From Sphaeroforma arctica JP610 (lineage: Eukaryota; Opisthokonta; Ichthyosporea; Ichthyophonida): 22,181 bases of DNA. The DNA lies in assembly GCF_001186125.1 (NCBI RefSeq), contig NW_014040542.1:53649-75829 (forward strand), written 5' to 3'. Made by a program: the position numbers and the translations under genes. Below the pieces are notes generated by a model. That model saw only the letters and a list, made by a program, of their open reading frames with translations. It was not told where the DNA came from and did not search any database. Positions 1-10,854 of the stretch are shown one piece after another. Within the stretch, counting starts at the first letter, position 1. Each line of letters starts with the position of its first letter.

Positions 1-408
1 GTTTGTGTTTGTGTTTGTGTTTGTGTGTGTATGTATGTACGCATATATATATATATATATATATATAATATGTGTGTGTATCTGTTTACATTTATTGTGC
101 GCGTGTGTTTTTTTGTGTGTTTTTGTGTGTATCTATATATATATATATATATAATATATTTGCCTTTGTATGTGTGTGTATGTATACCTGTAGCTGTGTG
201 TATAGAAATATATATATTTATTGTTATTGAGATATCCATTTATCTATATATAGATATATATATATATATATTTATAATTGTTAGTGTGGGGTTTTGAATA
301 TGTTTATATGTGGATTTCAATATGTATTTTCCTATGTACGTATTTTTACTTCCATATCATTCACATCTGTGTACGTATATATACTTTATATGTATATATG
401 TATTTATT

Positions 409-462
<54 letters not shown>

Positions 463-557
463 CTATGATAATAATTTGAAGCTAGAACTCGAACTATGCA
501 CCACTCCATATACCGCCGGAGATCCTCACATACCATGCGTTGTTCGTCATCCCACAG
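1..557. repeat. AT/GT microsatellite tract in the presumed first coding intron of LIS1
   Basis: The first 460 bases are almost wholly simple sequence. There is a GTTT/GT tract at about 1-32, and alternating AT runs at about 43-68, 134-153, 253-271 and 416-458, with GT-rich stretches between them. The long open frames here encode only Tyr/Ile/Val/Cys strings and are artefacts of the repeats. Bases 459-557 are mixed sequence ending in a CAG acceptor at 555-557. I read the block as the 3' part of an intron whose 5' exon lies outside the window. Confidence 0.8.
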
Positions 558-3500
558 CCGCAAATCGATCATGCAGTATCTACTTGACGCCGGTCTCTCA
601 CAGACAGCTAGTACGCTTGAGAACGAAGCTCTCATGGATCCGCTTGATGGCAACGAAGCAAAAAAAAACACAGGCGAGCATTTATATCCGCCCGTTGGCG
701 CTCTCATTCCTACATTTCCATTTTCGGTCTTGCTCAATTGGGTTTGTGTCTAGTATGTCGGCATATAAGGAGAAGAACTCAGTGATTTTTGTTACGCTAC
801 AACGGATTATCTGCAGGTTTATTGGAGAAGAAATGGGTATCGGTGATGCGCCTTCAGAAGAAGGTCATGGACCTCACAGCTCAAGTGGCGACCCTCACGG
901 AGGAACTCAGCCAATCGTCCACCCGAAAACCGAATAACCAAGGTATCATGTACAGTACATGAAATGTTGATTCAGATGTTAGAGCCTGTACCCAAAGTCG
1001 GACCCTAGATTATATGTCCCAGGCATAAGGCTTGTTCCTGTGGCTATCGCCAGTGCGTGCACTCATGGTCGGAGCTAGTGCTTTCCATTGGTCTCGGTCA
1101 AACCTCAAGTCTGGTGAATCAAAAATGACAAGGGCAGGGTACTGAGTATCAAGTTCTGTGGTTAGGTCTCAGCGTAGCTCTGTGATCCGGTGCTAGCGAT
1201 ATATGTGCTTGACTGTTTGCCACGCGATCGTATGCAAAGATGGGACCGTGTCGCATATGCGAACGCATGTACCATATCCCTCGTTGGAGCCCCCCACAGC
1301 ACTTGCATTTCGACTGTGTTGTACTTGTCAAGTTCTCTACTGTGCTATGTTTATCGCGGCCACCGCTGTGTGCCAGAGTCTTCTGAGCCGCCGTACGAGG
1401 CTATACTTATCAAATGTGTGAATGAAGCTCTTAATTAATATGGAAATGATTCTATTATACCTTTAGAAGACACTTGACAGAGCTTTACTTATTTCTACCT
1501 ATTTTCTCCCGGCCAATGCGCAGACTGGATACCCCGGCCGCCGGAGAAACAAAGGTTAAAGGGACATAGAGGTCCCATTACGTGCGGTAAGTTAGTGGCA
1601 CATCAACGTATTTGAGGCTTGGTTGCCATCAGGACCGCAGCACTGATGTACTTATGTTGTTGAGTTTGTTTATACACACACACTGTAGCTATTGTGTGAG
1701 CATGTATGTTGTCGCCCATCCGCCCCAGCCTGTCCTGATTACCCTCCGGCTATAGTGCGTGCGACAAACACCAAAGCACGAGCACAGGAATGCGGATACG
1801 TATTTGTAAAGAAGCACCGACGATTGGAGCTGTGGTTTTGAGATAGATGCGTTCGTAGCAATGAAAGTATCAAAAGCCGCCACTGACGGCTTCTGTGCGC
1901 GGGAAAACTCGTTCCGGAATTATTTGGAGGTGGCTGACAATGCAGTAGCACAACGGGCACTCGTACTGTACACCTGTCTCAATACGAGCCAACGGGGATG
2001 GAGCCTCAGCTGATGCTTCATATCCTCGGTCAGCCGTCTCGTGCTGACCGAACAAGTGCGGATGGGTGCTTGACAATTGCGGCTTTCGATTTACTATGTT
2101 CGGTTGATTAGCTGTCTCTAATGTCTCGTCCTTTCTTGTGCTTCCGGCGCCCACAGTTCGATTCCATCCCGTTTATGCCCTCGCTGCCAGTGCCTCTGAA
2201 GACGCCACGATAAAGGTACACTTGGCTTACCCGAAGCTGTCCGCGTGTTTTCCAACTTTTAGTGGCATTGCTGTCATTGGCTGAAGTTCACATGGTAGTA
2301 ATACATCCTATATGACTCTAATTATGAGTAACCAAGCCGTGCCACTGATTGTCTATCCCAATTGTGCTGTATCTGTGCTTCGTCGGTTGTGCTTCGTCGG
2401 TTCATTAGCCTTGGATGAGATGTCGATTAGTCCTGAAACCTTTGTGTGTTAGACTTTTCAGAGCAGTACAACTAGCAGTGGCGAGCTCACCCAGGCTATC
2501 TATAGGACCGTATGTCTATACTTCAACGTGGTTAACCAGAATCGCCGGCGATGTTTTTTAGGTTTAATTGTGTTTTCTACTAATTTTGAGTGCTATTTTG
2601 AGTGCTATTTTGAGCCTATACAACCCATACTTTTGTTGTATTGGACTCAATCTTGCACCACTCGCCCTGTGATGTGTCTCAGACTGTAGTTGCTGCGGGT
2701 CTCTCGCACTTTTCATTCATATATGTGGCTTGCACATACTCTGACAAGTTATTGAGCTCCCTGGCCCACATTGCGAGGGGGAAATTCATAAGTTGTATAT
2801 GGTGTCTATCGGTATTACAGTCGCAAGTATTCTCGTGGGTTCAAGTATTCTCGTGGGTTGGTGATATCATCTGCAGCTGTGCTCATACCCACTGCACAGT
2901 ACACTTCACTCACCGTGCTGGCCGTCACGCCTCTCTGCAGGTGTGGGACTATGAGACCGGAGAGTTTGAGCGAACCTTAAAGGGGCACACGAATATAGTA
3001 CAGACGATAGCCTTTAACCACAGCGGCAGTGTCATCGCATCGGCGTCCGCTGATTTGACCATCAAGCTGTGGGACTTCCAAACATACGAGTGCACAAAAA
3101 CACTCTATGGTATGTCGCTCGTGATATCGACTGTGCGTTTGCCAGCTCTGTGTTTTTTTTATGTGTGTGTCTGACTTTGGATAGACCCGTAGAATGATTC
3201 TAATGAGTGCTGTGTGTCTATATATTTGGTGTGTATTTGTTGTGCTGCGTATGTAGTGCTACATGTTTGAGCCGTACGTGTTATGTGTACAGCAGTGTGA
3301 CATCTTCTGGGTATAGTCACTGTGAGACCTTCCAATGAGTGCTGTGTGTCTGGTGTGTATTTTTTTTGCAGCGTATGAAGTGCTACATGTTTGAGCCGTA
3401 CGTGTTATGTATACAGCAATGTGACATCTTCTGGGTATAGTCACTGAGACCCTTTCATAAGTGCTGTGTCTCTATTACTTGGTGTGTATTTGTGCGTGTA

Positions 3501-6500
3501 CGTGCAGCGGAGTCTAGTAGTACTTAGCAGCAACCATTCGAAGCCATGATTGGGCGCTACATGGATGCTGAGCACGGTGCAGCTAGCGGTGCCTCTGGTG
3601 TACGCTCTTAAACCGGTTTCTGAACAATAAGGTAGTCCTTCCGTTGTCCCAGTCACTATGATACGGCAGCATTGCCAGCAGCTCAGCCCCTGATAACGTT
3701 TTTCGGAGTGGGCGTCTTCAGTCGTGAGATCTCATATTAGCGTTGCTAAATAGTAACCAGTTTCGATGGAAAGCTTTAAGTCAAGATCTTGTGCCTATGT
3801 ACGACCGGCTATCGCGCGTTATTCGTTTTATTTTCATCACCCGACGGCAAACACTTACAGCACCGAAGCGCAGTTGCTTTCCTTTAATTGCCATTCACCC
3901 AAAAGCCTGCGCGCGCTATTCATTCGATGATGTTAGCTGTTAGGTAGTCATCCTTTGTGCTCGTGCGAGTGTCATATCAGCATCCCCATGTGTGTGGTGC
4001 TGGGCAGCCTACTTCTGCCGTGTTTGCCACTTAGACTACTCCTGATTGTTACAGGACATGATCACAACATATCTGGAGTGACCTTTACACCCTCGGGGGA
4101 TCATATCCTTTCTGCTTCGCGAGATAAGACAATTAAAATGTGGGAGGTGGCTACTGGGTAGGTGAGATGGTAGTGTACTTGCGCGTGTATTAGAGCGGTG
4201 GAACTTGTCCATGTGTGCTCCTTGGTAGGTGTGTGATTGTGATATATGTATGTGTATGGCGGTAAATACTGTTACCTTGTGATTGTTGCATACCGTGGCA
4301 GATAGACATCTTTTTCAACCAGATGCTTTAGATGTGAGCGTGTGGACATAATGTGTACGTATGGTTCGATATCAGTGCATGTGACGGCGATTGCGTGTAT
4401 ATCACGGATGTGTGCTTTTGCCTATGGTTTCTGGTGTTCGCCGCTGTCTAAGTATGTGTTTGCATCTGCAGTGCGAGTATTTCTATTTATTCCTAACTGT
4501 GGACAGTCATGTGGGTAGTAGTCTGCATGCAGAGGTCCTACTGCCGTGTATGGTGTGTGGTGAATAATAATCTACTACGTGTACAGTTAACCTTAGTCTG
4601 CGGCTGCCTTTCAATAGCTGGTTCTGTATATATATCAGGATCCAAGCGACCAACGTAGTCTTAGGGGGGGGGGCTTCGTTGCTTCTTAGATTTCTATCAG
4701 AGACTCGCTTCTACTCTATCCCTATACAAGCGATGTGGGTGTACAGCTGGGCCAAAACCACACTACAGCCCACAGGACGTGTGCGACAAACGACAAAACC
4801 ACGCCACAGAACGAACCTTTCTGCACATTTTTCTTGTGTTCAGTTTCTGATGGACACCCCTGGTTCCTCCGTTCTCTGATCAGATACTGCGTGAAGACTT
4901 TCCAGGGCCATTCCGATTGGGTGAGGTCTGTGGCCATCACCGTGGATAGCGCGATGTTTGCGACGGCGTCTAACGATCAGGTGCGGCTGCTGCACTCTCA
5001 GTCCACTTCTTCGCAAACGAATTGCTGTGTTTAGTGTACATAGATATGTCTAAACACCAATTTCCAAGTCTGTGTCTGATTCCGTCTGCTATCCCACACA
5101 ACCTATTTGCCCTTGAGAATGCTTTTGTGCACATTCTTGTCGGACGTGCTATATCACACGACGGTCGTTCTATTTCAAGGATCTGAGAGACCATTTGAAG
5201 CATGCAGTCCGAGATACAACGCGGTGCAAATGAAAGCGTTTGGCATGGCCTCACATGTCTAAGGGACGCCTAACATCAAATGAAAGCGTTTGGTATGGGC
5301 TTACATGTCTAAGGGACACCTAACATCAAATGAAAGCGTTTGGTATGGCCTAACATGTCTAAGGGACGCTTAACATCAAATGAAAGCGTTTGGTATGGCC
5401 TTACATGTCTAAGAGACGCCTAACATCAAATGAAAGCGTTTGGTAGGGCCTTACATGTCTAAAGGACGCCTATCATCAAATGAAAGCATTTGGTATGGCC
5501 TTACATGTCTAAGAGACGCCTAACATCAAATGAAAGCGTTTGGTAGGGCCTTACATGTCTAAAGGACGCCTATCATCAAATGAAAGCATTTGGTATGGCC
5601 TTACATGTCTAAGAGACGCCTAACATCAAATGAAAGCGTTTGGTAGGGCCTTACATGTCTAAAGGACGCCTATCATCAAATGAAAGCATTTGGTATGGCC
5701 TTACATGTCTAAGGGACGCCTAACATGCTTATTCGCCCACATGGCTGTACCAATAGCACCCCCACAGTCTGCAGGCATATGTATACTGACTAATGTCATT
5801 CGCGCTTGTGCACACGCACACCCTTACAGACGGTCCGTATATGGAATCTTAGTTCAGGTGAGACCAAGCTAGAATTACGAGGACACTCACATGTGGTCGA
5901 ATGCGTAGCCTTTGCCAACGAGAAAGCGTGTGCGGCTATTGAGGAGTTGATGAGAGGCGGTCCCAAAGAAGGGGACGCGAGTACAAAGGCGCCAGCCAAA
6001 AATAGGAATGGGCTTGTTAGCCGGTTTGTGGCCACGGGATCACGAGATAAGGCTATTAAAATATGGGACGCAAACAACGGCAATTGTGTTGCCACGCTGG
6101 TATGTGCGTTTGGGTACTGATTTTCGTTATGACGAGGTGTGTATAGTGAAGTAGAAATGCGTATCGATAGGCTGATAGTTAGGTGTTTGTATATATTGGT
6201 GTAGATGTGTGTGTGTCTGGAATTTTGTTGTGTGAAAGCCCGACTTCCGCCTTCGGACATGCAGTACTCGTATAATCACTTTTCTCACTGCTGGCGCCAC
6301 AGTCAGCACCTCCAATGCGAGACTGACCTGCTATTATATGTCGCCATGTGAGCACAACATTGGAACACCTTTGAGCAGTTTGGAGAGGTCAATGTACGCT
6401 GTTGCAAACTATATATTTGTTGCGCTTGCTTCTAGTTAAGATCTGCGTACTCGGTTACATTGCCTAGCAATGAATTGCTTGCGATGATAGCGTGTTACGA

Positions 6501-7529
6501 GTGTGAACTTGATATGTGATTTATGATCCATCAGTTAGCAATAGGTTTTATATTGATGGATTAGCACCTTCCGCTTATATTTGCCCTGTACCTTGGAACA
6601 AGTCTTGTTTGAGATGCACATTGTCGGTCGTTTTATGCTACTGGATTGTTAGATGGGATTCAGTCTGGAAAATTTGTTCAATTAACGAACACATTTGATG
6701 ATTTTCGAAATGCTCAATATAGTGTTCTGATCCTATCTTGCTCATCACATTCATCTCGCATCCAGGTGGGGCACGACAATTGGGTGAGGGAAGTAGCATT
6801 CCATCCGAATGGAAGGCTGCTGCTTTCATGTGGGGATGACAAGGTGCGATCGCTTGTGTACTTGTGCCAGTGCGAACGTATAGAATAGCTGTATTTTAGT
6901 GTAGCAGAATTATTTGCAAGTATTACGAGCTAACATTCGTTTATGACGTGTGATTGTTTGGTTGCGCAATGCATCTGCGATGGGATTTCACTAGGGTACA
7001 GAAACAAGTATTTTTGGAATGTTTAGATGTTTCTACTAAAAGTATATCTGCTCCGTGACCATATCGTATGGTCGGCAATTCAAGTTTGCGCTTTGAGAAG
7101 TATTTGGCATCGCCCTTCCCACGTACGTGCTCTCAACAGCACTTGCATACGCATATGTATACCTGCATATATATATATATATATATATGGCTCATATATC
7201 TGCACTTTCTGAGTATTAACAGAGTTGTAAATGCCACCATTGGTGTTTGTGAGACCGGGCGTCCTTCATTCTCACAAATCTTTGCCGACTCCTATCTGAT
7301 CAATGTAAGTGCGGGCTTCTTTTCTGCCTTATTTCATACTCAACTCTCGCCTCGATCGTCTGACTCCTCCACCTAGACCGTGCGGATATGGGATCTTGCA
7401 GCGGGCCGATTGGCAAAGACACTCAACGCACACGAACACTTCTGTAGCACTCTAGACATACACCACACAAATCCGGTGGTGATCACTGGCAGTGTTGATG
7501 AATGTATCAAAGTATGGGAGGGCCGATGA
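558..7529 (+). CDS. LIS1: LIS1 / PAFAH1B1 dynein regulator (LisH + coiled coil + 7 WD40), 5' exon missing
   Basis: LIS1 (NudF, Pac1) dimerises through its LisH domain and binds the dynein motor with its WD40 propeller, acting in nuclear positioning, mitosis and retrograde transport. Coding exons: 558-673, 817-942, 1524-1586, 2157-2215, 2941-3109, 4055-4157, 4884-4980, 5830-6099, 6766-6843, 7377-7529 (TGA 7527-7529). They join in one frame to 410 residues; human LIS1 is 410, and the first ten or so residues are absent here. The LisH segment contains [19 protein letters not shown]. The coiled coil contains [20 protein letters not shown], nearly identical to the animal sequence. Next come DWIPRPPEK and seven WD40 blades, including [16 protein letters not shown] and [13 protein letters not shown]. 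Blade 5 carries the usual LIS1 loop, here with Lys/Gly/Ala-rich sequence. The Arg of GSRDK and the Trp of GHDNWVR correspond to human R316 and W340, known dynein contacts. The first exon (558) starts in phase 2 and supplies no conserved start region, so an upstream exon is inferred. Confidence 0.97.
674..816 (+). other. LIS1: GC-AG intron in LIS1
   Basis: The exon before this intron ends at G673 and the intron begins GCGAGC. It ends CTGCAG at 816. Joining 673 to 817 restores a Gly codon and gives KKNTGLLEKKW, which aligns without a gap to [11 protein letters not shown] of human LIS1. The GT dinucleotides I checked nearby do not give this phase or alignment. GC donors are a known minor class of spliceosomal donor. 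Confidence 0.85.
2374..2401. repeat. Two tandem copies of a 14-bp unit
   Basis: TGTGCTTCGTCGGT occurs at 2374-2387 and again at 2388-2401 inside the LIS1 intron 2216-2940. The copies are identical, so the duplication is probably recent. Confidence 0.9.
2583..2615. repeat. Nearly three tandem copies of a 12-bp unit
   Basis: ATTTTGAGTGCT is at 2583-2594 and 2595-2606, followed by a partial third copy to 2615, in the same LIS1 intron as the 14-bp repeat. Confidence 0.9.
2824..2859. repeat. Two tandem copies of an 18-bp unit
   Basis: CAAGTATTCTCGTGGGTT is exactly repeated at 2824-2841 and 2842-2859, about 80 bases upstream of the acceptor of the exon at 2941. Confidence 0.9.
3198..3512. repeat. 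Diverged tandem repeat, about 2.4 copies of a 120-130 bp unit
   Basis: Inside the LIS1 intron 3110-4054, a unit starting near AATGAGTGCTGTGTGTCT recurs at 3202, 3334 and (as CATAAGTGCTGTG) 3456. Copies 1 and 2 share GTGCTACATGTTTGAGCCGT and CATCTTCTGGGTATAGTCAC. The third copy is cut short after about 50 bases. Spacings of 132 and 122 show small indels between copies. Confidence 0.88.
4664..4673. repeat. Homopolymer G10
   Basis: Ten consecutive G residues lie in the LIS1 intron 4158-4883. This is a simple mononucleotide run with no coding role. Confidence 0.95.
5228..5727. repeat. 50-bp minisatellite, ten copies, with a 100-bp higher-order unit
   Basis: Units begin AAATGAAAGC at 5228, 5278, 5328, 5378, 5428, 5478, 5528, 5578, 5628 and 5678, with no length change over 500 bases. 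From about 5378 two variants alternate. One has TATGGCC with AAGAGACGCCTAAC. The other has TAGGGCC with AAAGGACGCCTATC. The array therefore grew latterly as 100-bp dimers. It sits in the LIS1 intron 4981-5829 and ends about 100 bases before the acceptor at 5829. The period is not a multiple of three and no coding role is apparent. Confidence 0.97.
7167..7188. repeat. (AT)11 microsatellite
   Basis: A pure alternating AT run in the last LIS1 intron (6844-7376). Confidence 0.95.
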
Positions 7530-7584
7530 GGGGCGCCGAACGAGCGTGCGTGCGAGTATGACTTGGATCGAGCTCCGAAGGATT

Positions 7585-7590
7585 AATAAA
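7585..7590 (+). promoter_or_regulatory. LIS1: AATAAA polyadenylation signal of LIS1
   Basis: The canonical hexamer AATAAA begins 56 bases after the LIS1 stop codon and is followed by a second A-rich stretch. No competing hexamer was seen between the stop and this site, so it is the likely cleavage signal of a short 3' UTR. Confidence 0.7.
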
Positions 7591-7689
7591 ATAAGATGAT
7601 AATGAAGCGTTTGCTCTGCTTTCCATTTGCGAGCGTGAGTGTTAAATTTCAATTCGGCATAAATATGTGTGTATGTGGTGTTATCGTGA

Positions 7690-7726
7690 AAATATGTATA
7701 TGTACATATGTATATGTATATATATT

Positions 7727-7761
<35 letters not shown>

Positions 7762-7843
7762 ATATATTATGTACATATGCATATATATATATATATATAT
7801 TTGTCTGTGTCTGTGTCTATGTCTGTGTCTGTCTGTGTGTGCG

Positions 7844-7914
<71 letters not shown>
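7690..7914. repeat. Compound microsatellite: AT, GT and TCTGTG runs
   Basis: Downstream of LIS1 the sequence alternates AT runs (about 7725-7746, 7780-7800, 7845-7868), GT runs (7747-7762 and 7872-7914, the latter about 21 repeats) and a TCTGTG-like tract at about 7803-7842. The open frames across it are repeat artefacts. Confidence 0.95.
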
Positions 7915-7916
<2 letters not shown>

Positions 7917-8795
7917 AATGCAGCAGGACAAATCCCTTGGTCACGAATGTAGAGACGGATGCCGGTCTAGCATCAGACGAGAAACCACAACTGACCCACA
8001 CTATGAGGGCTAGCGACATTAAATCTACAGATAAGTTCATGCAGCAATTGTGAAGTGCGGAATTTCGGCACGCGTAAGTATCGACGAGATAAAGAGCGAC
8101 AAGAGTCTGAGGAGATACACTGTACAGGAGTGTACGATGAGATATAACAATAACGTGTACAACCCGTTGCGATATAATAATTATGACAAGAACCAGTTTA
8201 ATATGACGTCAACCAGGGGTGATAGTTGATGCGATACTTAGAGTCTGACTGCCGAATAATCAACACGCTCGATACTATATATAATATCGAATATTAAATG
8301 ATGTTTGAACTACGTGCTAATTCTTAATCGAGGAACCAATGCTTGAGATGTGATCTACAGCGTATAAGGGTATTTTATTACACTGTCAATCGCAGCCGCT
8401 AATAAAAGGGCAGAGATTATTCATGATTCATGATTTTTCGTGAGTCTACAAGATCGCGTAACGCACTCGTAAACGCAGCCGTTAGTGAAAGCGCATATAA
8501 CATCAATGATAGTGGTTTTTCTTTTGTATATATCGAACGCGTATAGTGTAGTCCCACCAAGGTTGCGAAAAGGCTAACAGTTTACTATTCAATGTCCCAG
8601 TCCTAAGTGTGCAATGTCAATGTGACTATGTGATCCACAGCCCTCTGGCCCAATCTGAAACTCTGGCCCAATCAAAAAGGTGAAAGCAAATGTTGAGGTT
8701 TCTATTCTAAAAACGCAAACACGAACTCAGAATATCTCATCTTGACATATTTATTAAAATGACGCCGGTTATGACTTTCATTAAAAAAACATTCT
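7915..8795. other. Intergenic sequence, no recognisable gene
   Basis: After the microsatellite cluster I see no long open frame, no RNA gene and no clear repeat on either strand up to about 8.8 kb. AT content rises through the segment. Confidence 0.6.
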
Positions 8796-8912
8796 TTAAA
8801 GTTTATGTTCTGCGTAATCGCAGCCTACATCTCCTTCACTGCCACTTTCTTCAGGTGGTGGAATAGAAGGTGCTCGATTGCTTCTCCATTCTTCTAAGGA
8901 GGAAATACCAAT
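8796..8912 (-). other. Short coding-like stretch, unrecognised
   Basis: The minus strand has a 38-codon open stretch with a protein-like composition that is not repeat-driven. It includes SSLEEWRSNRAPSIPPPEES followed by an acidic Gly/Ser-rich end. It has no good start codon. It could be a terminal exon, part of a decayed gene or chance; I recognise no family. Confidence 0.25.
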
Positions 8913-9385
8913 TTATATTATTTTTCCCTTGACAAGAGGAAAAAACCCGTGGAAAAGTAGGTGGGAAAAACACGTGAAAAAAGGGGTTTTCTTGTATCTT
9001 TCCCTACTAAATGCGATCAACTCTTTACGAATCCACTATAGTCTTTATTTTCTTCCGGTTCTGACAAGTTCTTTCTCCCCAGGGAATCCCAAAGTTTTGA
9101 AAATGATTCGTGTAAATACTTGCTGAATTTGATTTCTATCTGGGTTGTGTCGTCTAGAAATTAATAATTGAAGAAAATAAATCAATTCTTTGAATTGATG
9201 ACGTTTTAGCCAATATAGGTTGGAGAACAAGTTCAATACAGACTCGTCAAAATTCAGATATTAGCTGAATTAAATTGTCCACTTTCTTATTGCGGCCTTA
9301 ATACATCAGTTTGAAAACAAAGTAGAACACTGTTTGGAAGTTGGCTTTAACAAACGTCCAAAAAAAAAAACACCGTGCTGACAAA

Positions 9386-9609
9386 TAGAGCCTGTCTTCC
9401 TGCTGCTTCCGGATGCTGCCGAATATGTTGCGCAGATAGACCAGATTGTTTTCATAAAATACGACCCAGGTAGGAGGATTTTCCTCATTTCTTCTATCTT
9501 TCTGAAACCCCTAAACAAAAGGAAAACAGTAGAGCCTGCCCTGCTGCTGCTTCCAGATATTGCCAAATATGTTGCGCAGATATGCCAGATTATTTTCATA
9601 GTATATGAC
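9386..9609 (-). repeat. Diverged two-copy duplication, period 144, with similar translations
   Basis: An 80-bp block at 9386-9465 recurs at 9530-9609, about 80% identical and without length change. On the minus strand both copies read as the same kind of peptide, YENNL[AV]YLRNIFG with KQQ and RLY after it. Several differences between copies are synonymous (AAT/AAC, TTT/TTC, TAC/TAT). I do not recognise the peptide. It may be a piece of an old gene or of inserted DNA. Confidence 0.45.
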
Positions 9610-9616
9610 TCGGATA

Positions 9617-10294
9617 GTTTATTTTATCTTTCTGTCGATTCATCCTCGCATGTGAAAATAGGTAGAATGGGTGTGATTTTGTGTAAAGGGAATGTCAGAG
9701 TAAGTACTATTGACTTAGCTCAGCTTCTCGAGATTTACAGCTGGTAGCGTACATACGGCAAGTAACGTTAATTCAAACTATATTAAGCGATATGAAAGCA
9801 ATAATCTTTCTAAAATACCGGTATGCCCAGCTAGTTGGACATTTAGCCTTTCGATTCAGTGGGTTTCAAAGCATCACATATATGCAATATTGGTTCAAAT
9901 TCAACTGTTTTCTTCAATTGTTCAATCCGAATTGCAAGAAGAAGGTACTTAATTCTGCCTAGGACGTTATGTAGTTTTATTGATTTTGTTTTGTTTTCTT
10001 AATCACAGCTTGATTACTATAAAATAAATGAACTGATCTTTTACCGAAGAATTGACATAATCTACTATCCTTCGTTTTTTTTATTACAACCCTTTGCAAT
10101 TTCATTTCAACTTCTGAGCGCCAGCACAAAACTTTATTGGGACTATGGTATCCCGAATTGACTGCCAAATCCGAAAGGTAACATAAGAGAAATTGCTGGT
10201 GAACGAAGAATAATCCGATAAATGTCTCTCGCATGGCACTTGTAGCTTTGAATGCCTTATATTCTATTCTATTCGCTGGATGCTAGCACCTTTA
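9617..10294. other. AT-rich intergenic sequence with no assignable gene
   Basis: Both strands contain only short open stretches. One at about 9838-9990 on the minus strand, including LLLAIRIEQLKK and FEPILHICDALKPTESKG, has protein-like composition but no start, domain or splice evidence that I can defend. Confidence 0.4.
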
Positions 10295-10603
10295 TCAAAA
10301 GTACTTTCTCGCAAATGTCTTACGGCTGTAATATGTTGCTCGGATTGGATTAATGCAGTCCAGGTTATATGTGAAATTGGTAGAGACAAGCTCAGGGTCG
10401 TCTATCACAATGTTATATCCACAAATAGTCAGCACGGTTGCGCTACTTGCAAGATAGTCTGCCAAACGAGCCTGCTCCATCAACATCTCGGTCATTCTAG
10501 CATCCAAGAATGGTGGGCTTCGAGATAAAGGTACGTCGACGGCAAACAGTGTATCCAAAACTATCATTATCAGTCGAATTAGAAGAGAAACGACGAGTAT
10601 CAT
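10295..10603 (-). CDS. Hypothetical small protein with N-terminal hydrophobic segment
   Basis: A 102-codon frame on the minus strand starts at an ATG. Residues 1-22 (MILVVSLLIRLIMIVLDTLF and on) form a hydrophobic stretch that could be a signal anchor. The rest is mixed, with DARMTEMLMEQARLADYL, then ICGYNIVIDDPELVSTNF containing one NFT glycosylation-type triplet, and a basic C-terminus. Codon usage and composition look more like protein than those of the surrounding AT-rich DNA. I recognise no family and see no neighbour that explains it. It could also be one exon of a larger gene or a fragment. Confidence 0.3.
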   Translation of the reverse strand: MILVVSLLIRLIMIVLDTLFAVDVPLSRSPPFLDARMTEMLMEQARLADYLASSATVLTICGYNIVIDDPELVSTNFTYNLDCINPIRATYYSRKTFARKYF

Positions 10604-10680
10604 CAGATATTATATTCAAATTAGGAATTTTCGGCCAGGTTCTGCAGAATGCACAGAACTAAGCATTTGAGAAGGCATTT

Positions 10681-10690
10681 CCCCCCCCCC
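10681..10690. repeat. Homopolymer C10
   Basis: Ten consecutive C residues in otherwise AT-rich intergenic sequence. Confidence 0.95.
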
Positions 10691-10854
10691 AGTTAGTAGC
10701 GAATTCCAGTGATAAAGCATTTGCAGTACCTATCGCACTGCCAGTAGTATGATTTGCAACCCGCGTTCACAAGTATTCCTGTAGTACTAGTTATGGTCAT
10801 TGCAGTCTGATATACAAAACTTCAGTCTATGTAGAAATTATGATCGCTCAATAC

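Noticed and set aside
496-753. ATG at 496 or 535 as the LIS1 start
   Set aside because: Both lie upstream of the CCCACAG acceptor at 557, and neither gives the conserved LS.RQ.EEL start of the family. An upstream exon explains the phase-2 boundary better.
278-937. Long plus-strand open frame of 219 codons
   Set aside because: Its first half is microsatellite translation, and its second half reads the LIS1 exons in the wrong frame.
2118-2132. 15-base identity with 22158-22172 (CTAATGTCTCGTCCT)
   Set aside because: One such match between two places is expected by chance in 22 kb on two strands, and the flanks differ.
4664-4673. G10 run as a G-quadruplex
   Set aside because: It is a single homopolymer with no four separated G-tracts; slippage explains it.
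5228-5727. CRISPR-like array
   Set aside because: There are no unique spacers between the repeats, and the array sits inside a eukaryotic intron. It is a plain minisatellite.
7596-8053. Overlapping open frames on both strands across the GT/AT cluster
   Set aside because: Their composition is wholly set by the dinucleotide repeats.
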